From Sedimentibacter sp. (GTDB lineage: Bacteria > Bacillota > Clostridia > Tissierellales > Sedimentibacteraceae), in contig JAHDLA010000020.1 in NCBI GenBank assembly GCA_018436705.1, positions 62,001 to 126,000 of the forward strand: 64,000 bases of DNA, in the 5' to 3' direction. Shown piece by piece: positions 54,422 through 62,422 of the stretch. The position numbers were made by a program, and so were the translations under genes. The notes under the pieces were generated by a model that was not told the origin of the DNA, searched no databases, and saw nothing but the letters and a program-made list of their open reading frames with translations. Position 1 is the stretch's first letter. Each line of letters opens with the position of its first letter.

Positions 54422-54504
54422 ACCCTGACAGCTCCACTCTATATTTGGACTATATTGGGTATGTAAACAAGCAAGAGCCGTTGCATCTTCTGATGCAACG
54501 GCTC
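54422..54504 (-). repeat. Cassette junction module M1 (diverged, no promoter)
   Basis: On the + strand a degenerate core (CTCTATATTTGGACTATATT) is followed by the perfect hairpin GAGCCGTTGCATC-TTCT-GATGCAACGGCTC (54475-54504). On the - strand the hairpin ends the kinase/GNAT unit. The left part of the module is lost at the border with direct repeat copy 2. Confidence 0.65.
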
Positions 54505-54590
54505 AATTTGTGATAAGTCAGATTATATTGTGTAGTTGAAATTATGTGCGAACAGAGGGTGTACTCATAATTTACCTGATAAATGGGAAT

Positions 54591-55103
54591 TTACAAGTCA
54601 ATTTCCTCTGGATAGCATTCATCAATCAAAATATATTTGCAGTTATATTTTTCACACATTTCAAGATAATGCGCATTATCCTCAAGTACAGAATTCATGG
54701 TACACCATGTATCATCAACACGGTTTTCTATTTCATTAGCATATTTTTTTATATCTGAAAAGTGTTGCATAATATAGTTTTGGCTCATTACAAGACAGTG
54801 ATAGCAGATTTCATTCAGATATGCATCACTAAAATCCTCTTTCCAATCAAATGGGATGTAACAACCTTCCACCACAAGATTTTGCTTGTTTTCAATGGCA
54901 GTCTTAATCATTTCCCGAACAATCGGCCACAAATAGTCCTCCAACTCACTGTCATCTTCGGGAGTTAGATTTGTGTTTTCGCTTCGGATTAACCCCATTT
55001 TCAAAAGATCAATAGACAGATATGGATACTGGTACTTTTTAAGAAGCTTCTGTGCCAACAAAGTTTTACCTGTGTGAGAAGCCCCTGTAATTAATATAAT
55101 CAA
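54591..55103 (-). CDS. P-loop kinase-like ATPase
   Basis: The 170-residue protein has Walker A 'GASHTGKT' (residues 7-14) and looks like a small adenylate-kinase/2-phosphoglycerate-kinase-type fold ('YPYLSIDLLKMGLIRS', 'NLVVEGCYIPFDW'). The substrate is unknown; antibiotic- or sugar-phosphotransferases and toxin-like kinases share this fold. The TTG at 55103 is chosen as start because GGAGGG lies 6 bases upstream. It follows the GNAT gene on the same strand without a junction module, so both belong to one unit. Confidence 0.75.
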   Translation of the reverse strand: MIILITGASHTGKTLLAQKLLKKYQYPYLSIDLLKMGLIRSENTNLTPEDDSELEDYLWPIVREMIKTAIENKQNLVVEGCYIPFDWKEDFSDAYLNEICYHCLVMSQNYIMQHFSDIKKYANEIENRVDDTWCTMNSVLEDNAHYLEMCEKYNCKYILIDECYPEEIDL

Positions 55104-55227
55104 TCGTACTCCCTCCAATTCAAAATCTGATTTGTAGTCCAGTTAGTATATAAATTTCTCGACATTGCTTGAATCATTTGCAACTTTGAGATTCGTGTTT
55201 TTTCGCCCACATGGGGAAATATGCTTT

Positions 55228-55713
55228 CTACTCCTCGGTGTAGGCTCGTTTTGCTAAAGGTTTTTCCATGATAAAGTTTGTAAGCTCTACACCATTACGA
55301 ATGACCTTGTTTTCACTGACAACATGATAACCATGCTTTTCAAAAAATGGTTTGGCGGTTATAGAAGCGTGTGTAGCAAAAGCAGAAATACCGTGTATTT
55401 CAGCCTGCCGTTCAAGTTCAGTTGTAATTGTTGTGGCAATGCCTTTACCTTGGTAGTCTTTGTGAACAAATAGCCTGTCAAGATAGCCGTGATTGTCCAT
55501 ATCGCCAAATCCCACAATGATGTTATTTTCTTCTGCAACAAGCGTATTGTGTTCTAAAAAAGACTTGTCCCAAGCAACTATATCTATTTTACCGGTAGCC
55601 CAAACATCAAGTTGAGATTTCGTATAATCTTTTGCGTTAATTGTGTGGACTGTTTCATAAAACAGGTCTGCAATCTCAGTACAATCAGCAGTTTTATATT
55701 TTCTTATCTTCAT
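55228..55713 (-). CDS. GNAT-family N-acetyltransferase
   Basis: The 161-residue protein has the acetyl-CoA-binding loop 'HKDYQGKGIATTI' (consensus Q/RxxGxG/A) and a 'KPFFEKHGYHVVSE' C-terminal element. Such enzymes acetylate small amines or antibiotics; the substrate is unknown. It is the first gene after the conserved promoter of module M2. Its 5' leader is homologous to the leader of the unrelated DUF3795 gene at 62.4 kb. Confidence 0.88.
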   Translation of the reverse strand: MKIRKYKTADCTEIADLFYETVHTINAKDYTKSQLDVWATGKIDIVAWDKSFLEHNTLVAEENNIIVGFGDMDNHGYLDRLFVHKDYQGKGIATTITTELERQAEIHGISAFATHASITAKPFFEKHGYHVVSENKVIRNGVELTNFIMEKPLAKRAYTEE

Positions 55714-55731
55714 AAATTCCCCTACACAAAG

Positions 55732-55975
55732 TTATATAAATTCGCTTTCCAAGCGTTAATTTTCCTCACTACCATCGGTTCGCAAAAACTTTCTTCGGTA
55801 GCTACATTTAATAATTTTAACACATTAAAGTGAGAGCTTCAATTCTCAAATTATGAACAATGGAAAGAGTAAGGAGTATAAAAATGCAAATCCGCTCACC
55901 GTCCTTTTGCGAGTATACTCTGGACGATTTTGGGTCTATAATGACCAAAGAACCGTTACACAAGTGTAGCGGTTC
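55732..55975 (-). repeat. Cassette junction module M2 with leader
   Basis: Reading on the - strand: hairpin GAACCGYTACAC/GTGTARCGGTTC (55975-55950) after the CAT gene, conserved core (55940-55892), TTGTTCAT box (55860-55853), promoter (55842-55814) and a leader that carries a GCTACC/GGTAGT dyad and GCGAATTTATATAAC. The leader part is homologous to module M6. This fills the 309-base gap between genes. Confidence 0.75.
55814..55842 (-). promoter_or_regulatory. Module promoter for the GNAT-kinase unit
   Basis: On the - strand TTGAAG (55842-55837), 17 bases with a CTTTAAT motif, and TAAAAT (55819-55814). The same promoter recurs in M3, M4 and M6. Confidence 0.75.
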
Positions 55976-56022
55976 AATTTCTATATTATTTAGATTTAAT
56001 TTATAAAATTATCTAGAATTCT

Positions 56023-56685
56023 TTATAACCATTCTTCTGGATGATTCATAGTTCTTTGTAATTCTTCAAAAAAGATTTTCAAATGATATCCTTCTGTTGT
56101 TGCATGATGAACCGTAACAGAAAGTGGCATCTGAATTTTACCGAATGTCTCTACAAATCCACCCGCTTCAAAACTGGGAACATAGTAGTCCTTAATGCCA
56201 TGGTTGTGAAGAGAAAAGCTGTTGAAGGTAAACCATGGAATGCAGGATATGATGTATGCGTTGAGGAGCGGAATTCCTTTTGAGGAAAGAATGCCATGAC
56301 TACTACCATGCTTTTTTATGTCCTCAATATACTGTTTATAAAAAGTGTGAAAACATTCATCATATTCTGTCCATAAAAGAGAAGTTGTCTTATCATCCTC
56401 ATGAAATTGTGGGTAAGCTGGCGTGAGAGTTTTCCAATGACCAAGTACACCATCCTTAACTGCAACACGGAATTCTTCATGCTTACTGATTGCACGTGTA
56501 ATTAGATAAAGATATGTGGGAAAAAATTTGTATCCTTTTGCCTTTAGTGTGTTGCGTAGTACAGTGACATCCATTGTTACATTTATTGTGTAACTGGTTG
56601 GAGCCATCTGAGTATAATAATAAAAAGCTTGTGCCATCGGCCATGTTTTCATATCAATGGGTGTGAAATTTAGTGTATCATTCAT
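56023..56685 (-). CDS. Chloramphenicol acetyltransferase-like protein
   Basis: The 220-residue protein has the CAT fold: 'PMAQAFYYYTQMAPTSYTIN', 'SCIPWFTFNSFSLH' and the active-site His in 'VHHATTEGYHLKIF'. Classical CAT has HHxxxDG; here the Asp is Glu, so drug acetylation should not be assumed. The start overlaps the stop of the HTH-desulfoferrodoxin gene as ATGA, so the pair is coupled. Hairpin M2 follows. Confidence 0.87.
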   Translation of the reverse strand: MNDTLNFTPIDMKTWPMAQAFYYYTQMAPTSYTINVTMDVTVLRNTLKAKGYKFFPTYLYLITRAISKHEEFRVAVKDGVLGHWKTLTPAYPQFHEDDKTTSLLWTEYDECFHTFYKQYIEDIKKHGSSHGILSSKGIPLLNAYIISCIPWFTFNSFSLHNHGIKDYYVPSFEAGGFVETFGKIQMPLSVTVHHATTEGYHLKIFFEELQRTMNHPEEWL

Positions 56686-57266
56686 TCACCATTCACCCAC
56701 AATCCATGTTGGTTACAGCCAAAGTACAGCTTGCCACCATAAAGTTTTGGGAAACGTACTTCACCACTTTGCTCTGGGTAAAGCCTAACCATAAGGATAC
56801 GGTCACAAGCTATATAAGCAATAAAGTTAATGTAATGTTCCTTGGACATTTCATGGAGAAATGTAATGTAGTAATCATCTTCAATGGTTTCGACTTTAAG
56901 ATTATGATTTTTATCGCTTGGTTTTGCTATGAGTGCAATTAATTTTCGCCCACAGCAGGACAAATCTGCTTCACCTGTGGAGGTTATAACATTTCCACAG
57001 GTTGGACAGACATAAAATTTTATTTTTTTCATATTGCCTCCGTCTGCATTGTTTGGGTCTAAATCACCTAACAATATTTTTTCAATATTTACGTTTAATA
57101 CATCCGATAATTCATGGAGCAGAGACACATCGGGACAACCCAACCCACGCTCCCATTTTGAAATGGTTTTGTCGCTGATATTCATGGCATCAGCAAGCTG
57201 TTTTTGTGTTAGCTTTTTTTCTTTTCGTAGTCCATGAATCAGTATTCCAACCTTTTTGCAATCCAT
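56682..57266 (-). CDS. XRE-type HTH fused to desulfoferrodoxin (2Fe-superoxide reductase)
   Basis: Residues 1-60 form an XRE helix-turn-helix ('LTQKQLADAMNISDKTISKW'). A linker leads to a desulforedoxin-like FeCys4 site (C87, C90, C104, C105 in 'CPTCGN...SCCGRKL') and a superoxide-reductase domain with all expected ligands of the catalytic Fe: H121, H138 and H144 ('LHEMSKEHYI'), C184 and H187 ('CNQHGLW'). The usual Glu-Lys before the first His is changed (KN). It may sense or remove superoxide. Start at 57266 follows GGAGGTG; the ATG at 57281 overlaps it. Confidence 0.85.
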   Translation of the reverse strand: MDCKKVGILIHGLRKEKKLTQKQLADAMNISDKTISKWERGLGCPDVSLLHELSDVLNVNIEKILLGDLDPNNADGGNMKKIKFYVCPTCGNVITSTGEADLSCCGRKLIALIAKPSDKNHNLKVETIEDDYYITFLHEMSKEHYINFIAYIACDRILMVRLYPEQSGEVRFPKLYGGKLYFGCNQHGLWVNGE

Positions 57267-57415
57267 GATGTTCACCTCCATGTATTAAGAATAATCGCAG
57301 ACAGACTATAATACAATAAACGCTCCGTAGAGTTTGAAAAGCATGTATAAAAGAACCCAAAATATGTCCCTTGTTATTACCGTCTCTTAAAAATTTTTTA
57401 CGCCAATATTTTTTG

Positions 57416-57444
57416 ATTTTACCATAATTAAAAGTCTGCTTCAA
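57416..57444 (-). promoter_or_regulatory. Module promoter for the HTH-SOR/CAT unit
   Basis: On the - strand TTGAAG (57444-57439), 17 bases, TAAAAT (57421-57416). Confidence 0.75.
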
Positions 57445-57582
57445 CAGCCTAAATATGAACACAGGAGTGGAAAAATCAATATAAAAAATCGCTTACCATC
57501 CTTTTGCAAGGATACTCTGGACTATTCTCGGCTTATAGGTAAAGAGATAGCCACTACACAAGATTAAAGTGTGGTGGCTATC
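57416..57582 (-). repeat. Cassette junction module M3
   Basis: On the - strand: hairpin GATAGCCACYACAC/GTGTRGTGGCTATC (57582-57546) after the MATE gene, core (57537-57489) with the dyad ATCCTT-N4-AAGGAT, GTTCATATT box and promoter (57444-57416). Together with an unrelated leader (57267-57415) it fills the 333-base gap between genes. Confidence 0.75.
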
Positions 57583-57599
57583 GTCTCATAAGATGCCAG

Positions 57600-58937
57600 T
57601 TATTCTGTGGAAAATCCGTGAGGTTTCTTAGTAGTTTCTTTTCCGATAAAGAACAATGTCAAAAATAGTGTTACTATTTCTGTAGTTGGTGCAACCAGCC
57701 ATACACCCATCATCCCCAGAAATGCCGGAAGTGTAAAAATGCAAATTAGTAGAACAACTAATCCTCGTGCTGAGGAAATAATAGCCGACTCCTTGGCCTT
57801 CCCTATAGAGGTAAAGTAAAAAGAAGTGATTGTATTGATTCCTGAAAAGAGAAACGAAACAGCAAAAATCGCTACACCGGAATGTACCATCTGTTGCACC
57901 AAATCATTCTTTATGAATAGACCACTGTACCAATCAGCTCCAACCACTACCAGTAAAAGTAACACCACTCCTGCAATCAATACCATTGTGTTGGTAATTT
58001 TCCGCAGGCTCTTTGACAGAGAATATTCCTTGGCACCATAAGTGAAGCTAATCAGCGGACTGGCTCCTTGCCCAAAACCAATAAGCACCATGCTAAAGAT
58101 ATATGCTACATAGCCTACGATAGTAAATGCAGTAACACCATCAACGCCGATATACTTTAGTATCACAAAGTTATAAGCAAACATCGAAATACTAAGGGAC
58201 ATCTCGCCGATAAACTCTGAACTGCCATTGAGAAGTGTATTTTTAAGCACATCCTTTGAAAAAGTAAATTTATGGAGTTTGTACACACTTGACTTTTTGA
58301 TAAAGAAGTAGAGTATGCACAGAAATGTAACAATCGCTGAAAGAAGTGATGCTGCTGCAATGCCTTTCACACCAAACCCCATCCAGCGAACAAATAAATA
58401 GTCTAACAAGATGTTGAGTAGCACGTTCAAAATATTAACTTGCATAAAAAATTGCGGTTTTCCTTCTCCACGGATAAACATACCAAAGGATGCGTTTATC
58501 ACCATAACGGGAAGCTCTAACAGGAGAATGCCATAATAGTCTTTGAAAAATCCTGATACTTGTCCATCGGCATTTAAAAGATAAAGCATGGGGTCGAGGC
58601 AGAACCAGACAATCACACTCAGCAAAATTGTTGCAAGTGTTGAGGTGAACATCGTTTGATTAAAGATGCTGTTGCATTTTTTGGTGTCTTTTCCGCCCAG
58701 TGCAATTCCTGCGATTGCCACACCACCGACTGAAACCATTAATCCTACTGCAAGGTACAAATAAATAATCGGTAAACCTAAGTTTACCGCTGCAAGTCCC
58801 TCTGAACCCACATAGTTTCCGATGAAAAAGCCATCTGCTACAGTAATCAGAGAGGTTAGTACCATAGCAATAATTGATGGAATCGAGAATTGCAGAATGG
58901 TTTTTACTTTGTTATTTTTGATGTTTTCTAAATTCAT
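57600..58937 (-). CDS. MATE-family multidrug/Na+ efflux transporter
   Basis: The 445-residue protein has 12 hydrophobic segments and the MATE pattern 'FSIPSIIAMVLTSLITVADG' and 'GFGQGASPLISFTYGAKEYS'. It belongs to the MepA-like branch that exports drugs or metabolites with Na+ or H+. The start at 58937 is preferred (8 bases from GGAGG) over the ATG at 58943, which is only 2 bases from it. It follows an AraC-type regulator in the same unit. Confidence 0.92.
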   Translation of the reverse strand: MNLENIKNNKVKTILQFSIPSIIAMVLTSLITVADGFFIGNYVGSEGLAAVNLGLPIIYLYLAVGLMVSVGGVAIAGIALGGKDTKKCNSIFNQTMFTSTLATILLSVIVWFCLDPMLYLLNADGQVSGFFKDYYGILLLELPVMVINASFGMFIRGEGKPQFFMQVNILNVLLNILLDYLFVRWMGFGVKGIAAASLLSAIVTFLCILYFFIKKSSVYKLHKFTFSKDVLKNTLLNGSSEFIGEMSLSISMFAYNFVILKYIGVDGVTAFTIVGYVAYIFSMVLIGFGQGASPLISFTYGAKEYSLSKSLRKITNTMVLIAGVVLLLLVVVGADWYSGLFIKNDLVQQMVHSGVAIFAVSFLFSGINTITSFYFTSIGKAKESAIISSARGLVVLLICIFTLPAFLGMMGVWLVAPTTEIVTLFLTLFFIGKETTKKPHGFSTE

Positions 58938-59012
58938 ATTCATTTCCTCCAATCCTTTGTTTACATCCTAAGGATAGCAGAGGAAGCAAAAATAAACTTC
59001 TGTATTTGTGCT

Positions 59013-59846
59013 CTATTGAATAGGAATGCAAAAATCAATTTCCATATACATGGTATTGCAATCAATTTTTCTGTAAAAATCAAAGCCGTATCGGTCGTCA
59101 ATTTCAAAACCGCTTTTCGGTAGCCATACATTAAAGATGCTTTGATAAGCGGTATATATCTGATCCACTGTACCCTTAAAGTGATAGACAGCAAACTTGC
59201 CACCTATTAGTGTATAGATGTTTTCAAGGGCACAGTCTTGTGGTGCAGTGATGCACAGGTCATACAAGCACTCATCAATATGGGTAATAGAAGGATCATC
59301 ATAGGTGCGCTCAATCAGCAATGTTTCATTGGTGATGAATTGCTGATACTTTTCTTGGAAGTTGCACCAATGGGTCGATAAATCCCGATAACTTCCCTTA
59401 AATCGCTCATAGATTACTCTGCAATCCGCAAGAGTATTAATAGAGATTTTTTTGTTGCATTCTTTAAATGACTCTAAACTGATATCAGCAACGCAAAAAA
59501 TGGGGTTTGATAAGGATTTCTGTGCAATGCTTCGACGAAATTCAATAGGAGATAGGTCATGATACTGCCTAAAAGCGGAGCTGTAATTTGATGAACTGTA
59601 ACCATATTTCCAGCCAATATCAGTGATGTTTTTATTTTTTTCAACTTTTAGTCGAAATGCACTTTGCTCCAGCTTCACACGTTTAATAAACTCATAGATG
59701 CTTTCACCAGTTTCTGCCTTAAATAATCTGGAAAAATAATATTTAGAAAAGTTGCAATGAGAAGCAACATCATCAACCGATAGGTCTTCGCTTATGTTAT
59801 TTAAGATATAGTCTATTGCACGATTGATAGATTCGTTGTTTATCAT
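59013..59846 (-). CDS. AraC-family regulator with GyrI-like effector domain
   Basis: The 277-residue protein has an N-terminal AraC double helix-turn-helix (about 1-105; 'LSVDDVASHCNFSKYYFSRL', 'GYSSSNYSSAFRQYHDLSP') and a C-terminal GyrI/BmrR-like small-molecule domain (about 115-277) ending 'TMYMEIDFCIPI'. Such Rob/TipA-like proteins sense lipophilic drugs. With the MATE pump 75 bases downstream in the same unit, it likely activates pump expression. AGGAG precedes the ATG. Confidence 0.92.
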   Translation of the reverse strand: MINNESINRAIDYILNNISEDLSVDDVASHCNFSKYYFSRLFKAETGESIYEFIKRVKLEQSAFRLKVEKNKNITDIGWKYGYSSSNYSSAFRQYHDLSPIEFRRSIAQKSLSNPIFCVADISLESFKECNKKISINTLADCRVIYERFKGSYRDLSTHWCNFQEKYQQFITNETLLIERTYDDPSITHIDECLYDLCITAPQDCALENIYTLIGGKFAVYHFKGTVDQIYTAYQSIFNVWLPKSGFEIDDRYGFDFYRKIDCNTMYMEIDFCIPIQ

Positions 59847-59923
59847 GACTTCTCACTCCTGTCTTTATCTCAATAGATAGTAATAAGCCTAAGAGGGCTT
59901 GGTAAATAGATATTTGTAGTATG

Positions 59924-59952
59924 ATTTTATCACAGTAAAGTAACATCTTCAA
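59924..59952 (-). promoter_or_regulatory. Module promoter for the AraC-MATE unit
   Basis: On the - strand TTGAAG (59952-59947), 17 bases, TAAAAT (59929-59924). Confidence 0.75.
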
Positions 59953-60076
59953 GTAACCAAATATGAACAACAGAAGGAGAAAGACCATCGTATTTTGCAA
60001 GGTTACTCCGGACTATACTTGGATATGACAGAAAAGATAAAGAGTACAGCCTTGCACCATCGGCAAGGCTGTACTC
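59924..60076 (-). repeat. Cassette junction module M4
   Basis: On the - strand: perfect 14-bp hairpin GAGTACAGCCTTGC/GCAAGGCTGTACTC (60076-60042) after the DJ-1 gene, core (60028-59984), TTGTTCATATT box and promoter (59952-59924). Confidence 0.75.
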
Positions 60077-60115
60077 AACTTTATACGTATGATATTCTGC
60101 TTATGGAAAGCTGTA

Positions 60116-60754
60116 TCAATTTTCATTGTTAGATGGCAAAGTCTGCATAAGGGCAAAGAAATGTTCAGGATCACCGGTATTAAAATATTTATACCAAGAT
60201 TCCAGTGTGTTTGATTGAAAAACACCTAAATGCTCAATAATTTGTTTCGCCCACAACAAAGCTCCGGTGGAACTTGCAGTAATAAGGTTGTTATCCGCTA
60301 CAGATGGCTTGTCTATATAGAAACTTTGCCCTTTATAACCAGGAGAAACCATTTCAAGAAATCCAGGACCATTACTGGTGTGCGGACGATTATTCAAAAA
60401 CCCAGCATTGGCAAGTGCAACAGTGGCTCCACAGATTGCACCCACCACGGCACCTGCTGAAAGGAATTCACTTGCTTTTTCGATGATAGTTCCATGCTTT
60501 GGGTCGCCCCATGTATTTGCACCAGGCAATAGCAATACGCTTGTTTCATTCACAACCATATCCTCAATCAAGCAATCCGGCACAATGGTCAGTCCGCCCA
60601 TTGTATGGATTGGCTCCTTAGAGAGACTAACCGTTTTAAGAGATATACTCTGTGCATCTTTTTTGAAAAATCGACCGGAATTCAGCTCCGAAATAACATA
60701 TCCCAGTTCCCAGTCGGCTAAAGTATCAGGAACGTAAACATAGATTGTAAACAT
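60116..60754 (-). CDS. DJ-1/PfpI-family protein
   Basis: The 212-residue protein has the glutamine-amidotransferase-like fold: 'SVLLLPGANTWGD' and the nucleophile elbow 'GAICGATVALANAG' with the conserved Cys. The family includes glyoxalases/deglycases, chaperones and stress proteases; which applies is unknown. It diverges from a WYL regulator gene. GGAGGACATTT precedes the ATG. Module hairpin M4 follows its stop. Confidence 0.9.
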   Translation of the reverse strand: MFTIYVYVPDTLADWELGYVISELNSGRFFKKDAQSISLKTVSLSKEPIHTMGGLTIVPDCLIEDMVVNETSVLLLPGANTWGDPKHGTIIEKASEFLSAGAVVGAICGATVALANAGFLNNRPHTSNGPGFLEMVSPGYKGQSFYIDKPSVADNNLITASSTGALLWAKQIIEHLGVFQSNTLESWYKYFNTGDPEHFFALMQTLPSNNEN

Positions 60755-60811
60755 AAATGTCCTCCATTTTCATTGTTTTATTGATTTGTTTGCTTTTTTA
60801 TTGTACCATGT

Positions 60812-60844
60812 AATTGTTGACAGCAGTATGGCAACAATTATAAA
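60812..60844. promoter_or_regulatory. Operator dyad and promoter in the DJ-1/WYL divergent region
   Basis: AATTGTTG (60812-60819) and CAACAATT (60832-60839) are a perfect 8+8 dyad. It overlaps TTGACA (60817-60822) and TATAAA (60839-60844), 16 bases apart, of the WYL gene, so self-regulation is likely. Confidence 0.55.
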
Positions 60845-60861
60845 AGGAGAATATTGGTTCA

Positions 60862-61794
60862 ATGAAAATAGACAGACTTGTTAGTATGATTATGATACTT
60901 CTCGATAAAGAACGGATAGGTGCACAGGAGTTAGCGGATATGTTTGAAGTTTCACCTCGCACAATTTACCGTGATATAGATACAATTAATATGGCAGGTA
61001 TTCCTGTCCACTCCACATCGGGAGTGGGTGGAGGCTTTGAAATTATGCGAAACTATAAACTTGATAAAAAGGTTTTTTCGACTGCTGATCTTTCTGCTCT
61101 CTTAATGGGGCTTTCCAGCCTTTCAAACACAGTACGAGGTGATGAATTGGTAAATGCCCTTGCCAAAGTCAAGAGCTTTATCCCTGCCGATAAAGCGAAA
61201 GACATAGAATTAAAAGCAAATCAAATCCATATAGATTTAAGCCCGTGGACAGGTAACAGAAATATTCAACCGTATTTGGAAATTATCAAAACAGCCTTAC
61301 AGGAAAGTAGGGTGATTTCGTTCCAATACTCAGCTCACTACGGAAATAAAACTGCACGAGTAGTCGAGCCGTATCAGCTTGTATTGAAAAATAGTCATTG
61401 GTACTTACAAGGCTACTGCCATAAGAGGAGTGATTATCGCTTATTCAAACTATCTCGCATATCAAATCTACAAATAAAAGATGAATTTTTTATACCACGA
61501 GATTATCAGAAACCGATTTTAGAATTTTCGGATATTTTAGAAACAATGCAAACAAAAATTAAAATTCGCATTCATAAAGCTGTGATGGATAGGGTGCTTG
61601 ATTATTGTGCTTATGAAGAATTTGCTCCAGATGGCGATGAGTATTACATTGTTGATTTCCCTTTTATAGAGAACGATTACTACTACAATATTCTTCTTAG
61701 TTTTGGAAATAAATGCGAGTGTTTAGAGCCGTTATATATACGCACAGAAATGAAACGCAGAATACACGATATCGCTGTCTTGTACGAAAACTAA
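60862..61794 (+). CDS. HTH_11-WYL-domain transcriptional regulator (YafY-like)
   Basis: The 310-residue protein has an N-terminal winged helix ('IGAQELADMFEVSPRTIYRD'), a WYL domain (about 140-220; 'VVEPYQLVLKNSHWYLQGYC') and a C-terminal WCX region. Such regulators often control a stress gene next to them, here DJ-1/PfpI on the opposite strand. It is the only + strand gene in the array, and its 3' end replaces the promoter half of module M5. Confidence 0.92.
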   Translation: MKIDRLVSMIMILLDKERIGAQELADMFEVSPRTIYRDIDTINMAGIPVHSTSGVGGGFEIMRNYKLDKKVFSTADLSALLMGLSSLSNTVRGDELVNALAKVKSFIPADKAKDIELKANQIHIDLSPWTGNRNIQPYLEIIKTALQESRVISFQYSAHYGNKTARVVEPYQLVLKNSHWYLQGYCHKRSDYRLFKLSRISNLQIKDEFFIPRDYQKPILEFSDILETMQTKIKIRIHKAVMDRVLDYCAYEEFAPDGDEYYIVDFPFIENDYYYNILLSFGNKCECLEPLYIRTEMKRRIHDIAVLYEN

Positions 61795-61840
61795 AATATG
61801 GATATTTTCAAAGCAGAAGAAAAAGAATCGCAATTCCAAT

Positions 61841-61932
61841 AAACTATCGTCCTTTTGCAATAACACTCTGGACGATTCTCGGCTTATAACAAACAGTGGG
61901 CACTACACTAATAAAAAAGTGTAATGCCTACT
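61841..61932 (-). repeat. Cassette junction module M5 (no promoter half)
   Basis: The conserved core (61841-61888, + strand AAACTATCGTCCTTTTGC...) is followed by an imperfect hairpin AGTGGGCACTACACT/AGTGTAATGCCTACT (61895-61932), which on the - strand follows the DUF3795 gene. The box and promoter of the full modules are missing because the + strand WYL gene ends here. Confidence 0.7.
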
Positions 61933-61986
61933 TTCGTGATTAGTTTAGATTTAGTAGTGACGTTTTAGGCTTACTAATGTATTTGC

Positions 61987-62400
61987 TCACTTTACTTGCC
62001 ATTGGCATTCGCTGCATTCTGAATCGTGAATAGAAATTATTCCACCACAATTTGGGCAAGTATATATTTCTTTTTGTTGCTTCATAAATTTATTCAACCC
62101 ATTTTCTTTTACAAATTGGCTATTTAATATAAGACTTGCTCCATATCTGATATTATAGCTTTTTTCAAGATTTTTGATTTGTTTACATGGGTACTCGCTA
62201 CACTCATAGCAATAAGAAACACCTTTTTTACCAACACATTCTTTAATTTTACACTTACGACAGTGTTCAGGCTTTCCAGCATCACTATTTAAGCAACCTG
62301 CACATGGCTTTTTATGATAGCAGTGCTTGTAGCAAACCATGCAATTCATTCCACAAGGAGCAAACATAATCGTTTCTATTGGTTCTTTTGGCATTTTCAT
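61987..62400 (-). CDS. DUF3795 cysteine-rich protein
   Basis: The 137-residue protein begins with 'MFAPCGMNCMVCYKHCYHKK' (residues 11-30), followed by 'CAGCLNSDAGKPEHCRKCKI' and 'YCYECSEYPCKQI', the DUF3795 pattern of paired Cys for zinc or Fe-S. A C-terminal zinc ribbon 'CPNCGGIISIHDSECSEC' is added. Function is unknown. It is the only gene in its unit. GAGGGCT precedes the ATG and its leader is homologous to that of the GNAT gene. Confidence 0.85.
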   Translation of the reverse strand: MKMPKEPIETIMFAPCGMNCMVCYKHCYHKKPCAGCLNSDAGKPEHCRKCKIKECVGKKGVSYCYECSEYPCKQIKNLEKSYNIRYGASLILNSQFVKENGLNKFMKQQKEIYTCPNCGGIISIHDSECSECQWQVK

Positions 62401-62422
62401 AATAGCCCTCTTCTTTGTAAGG

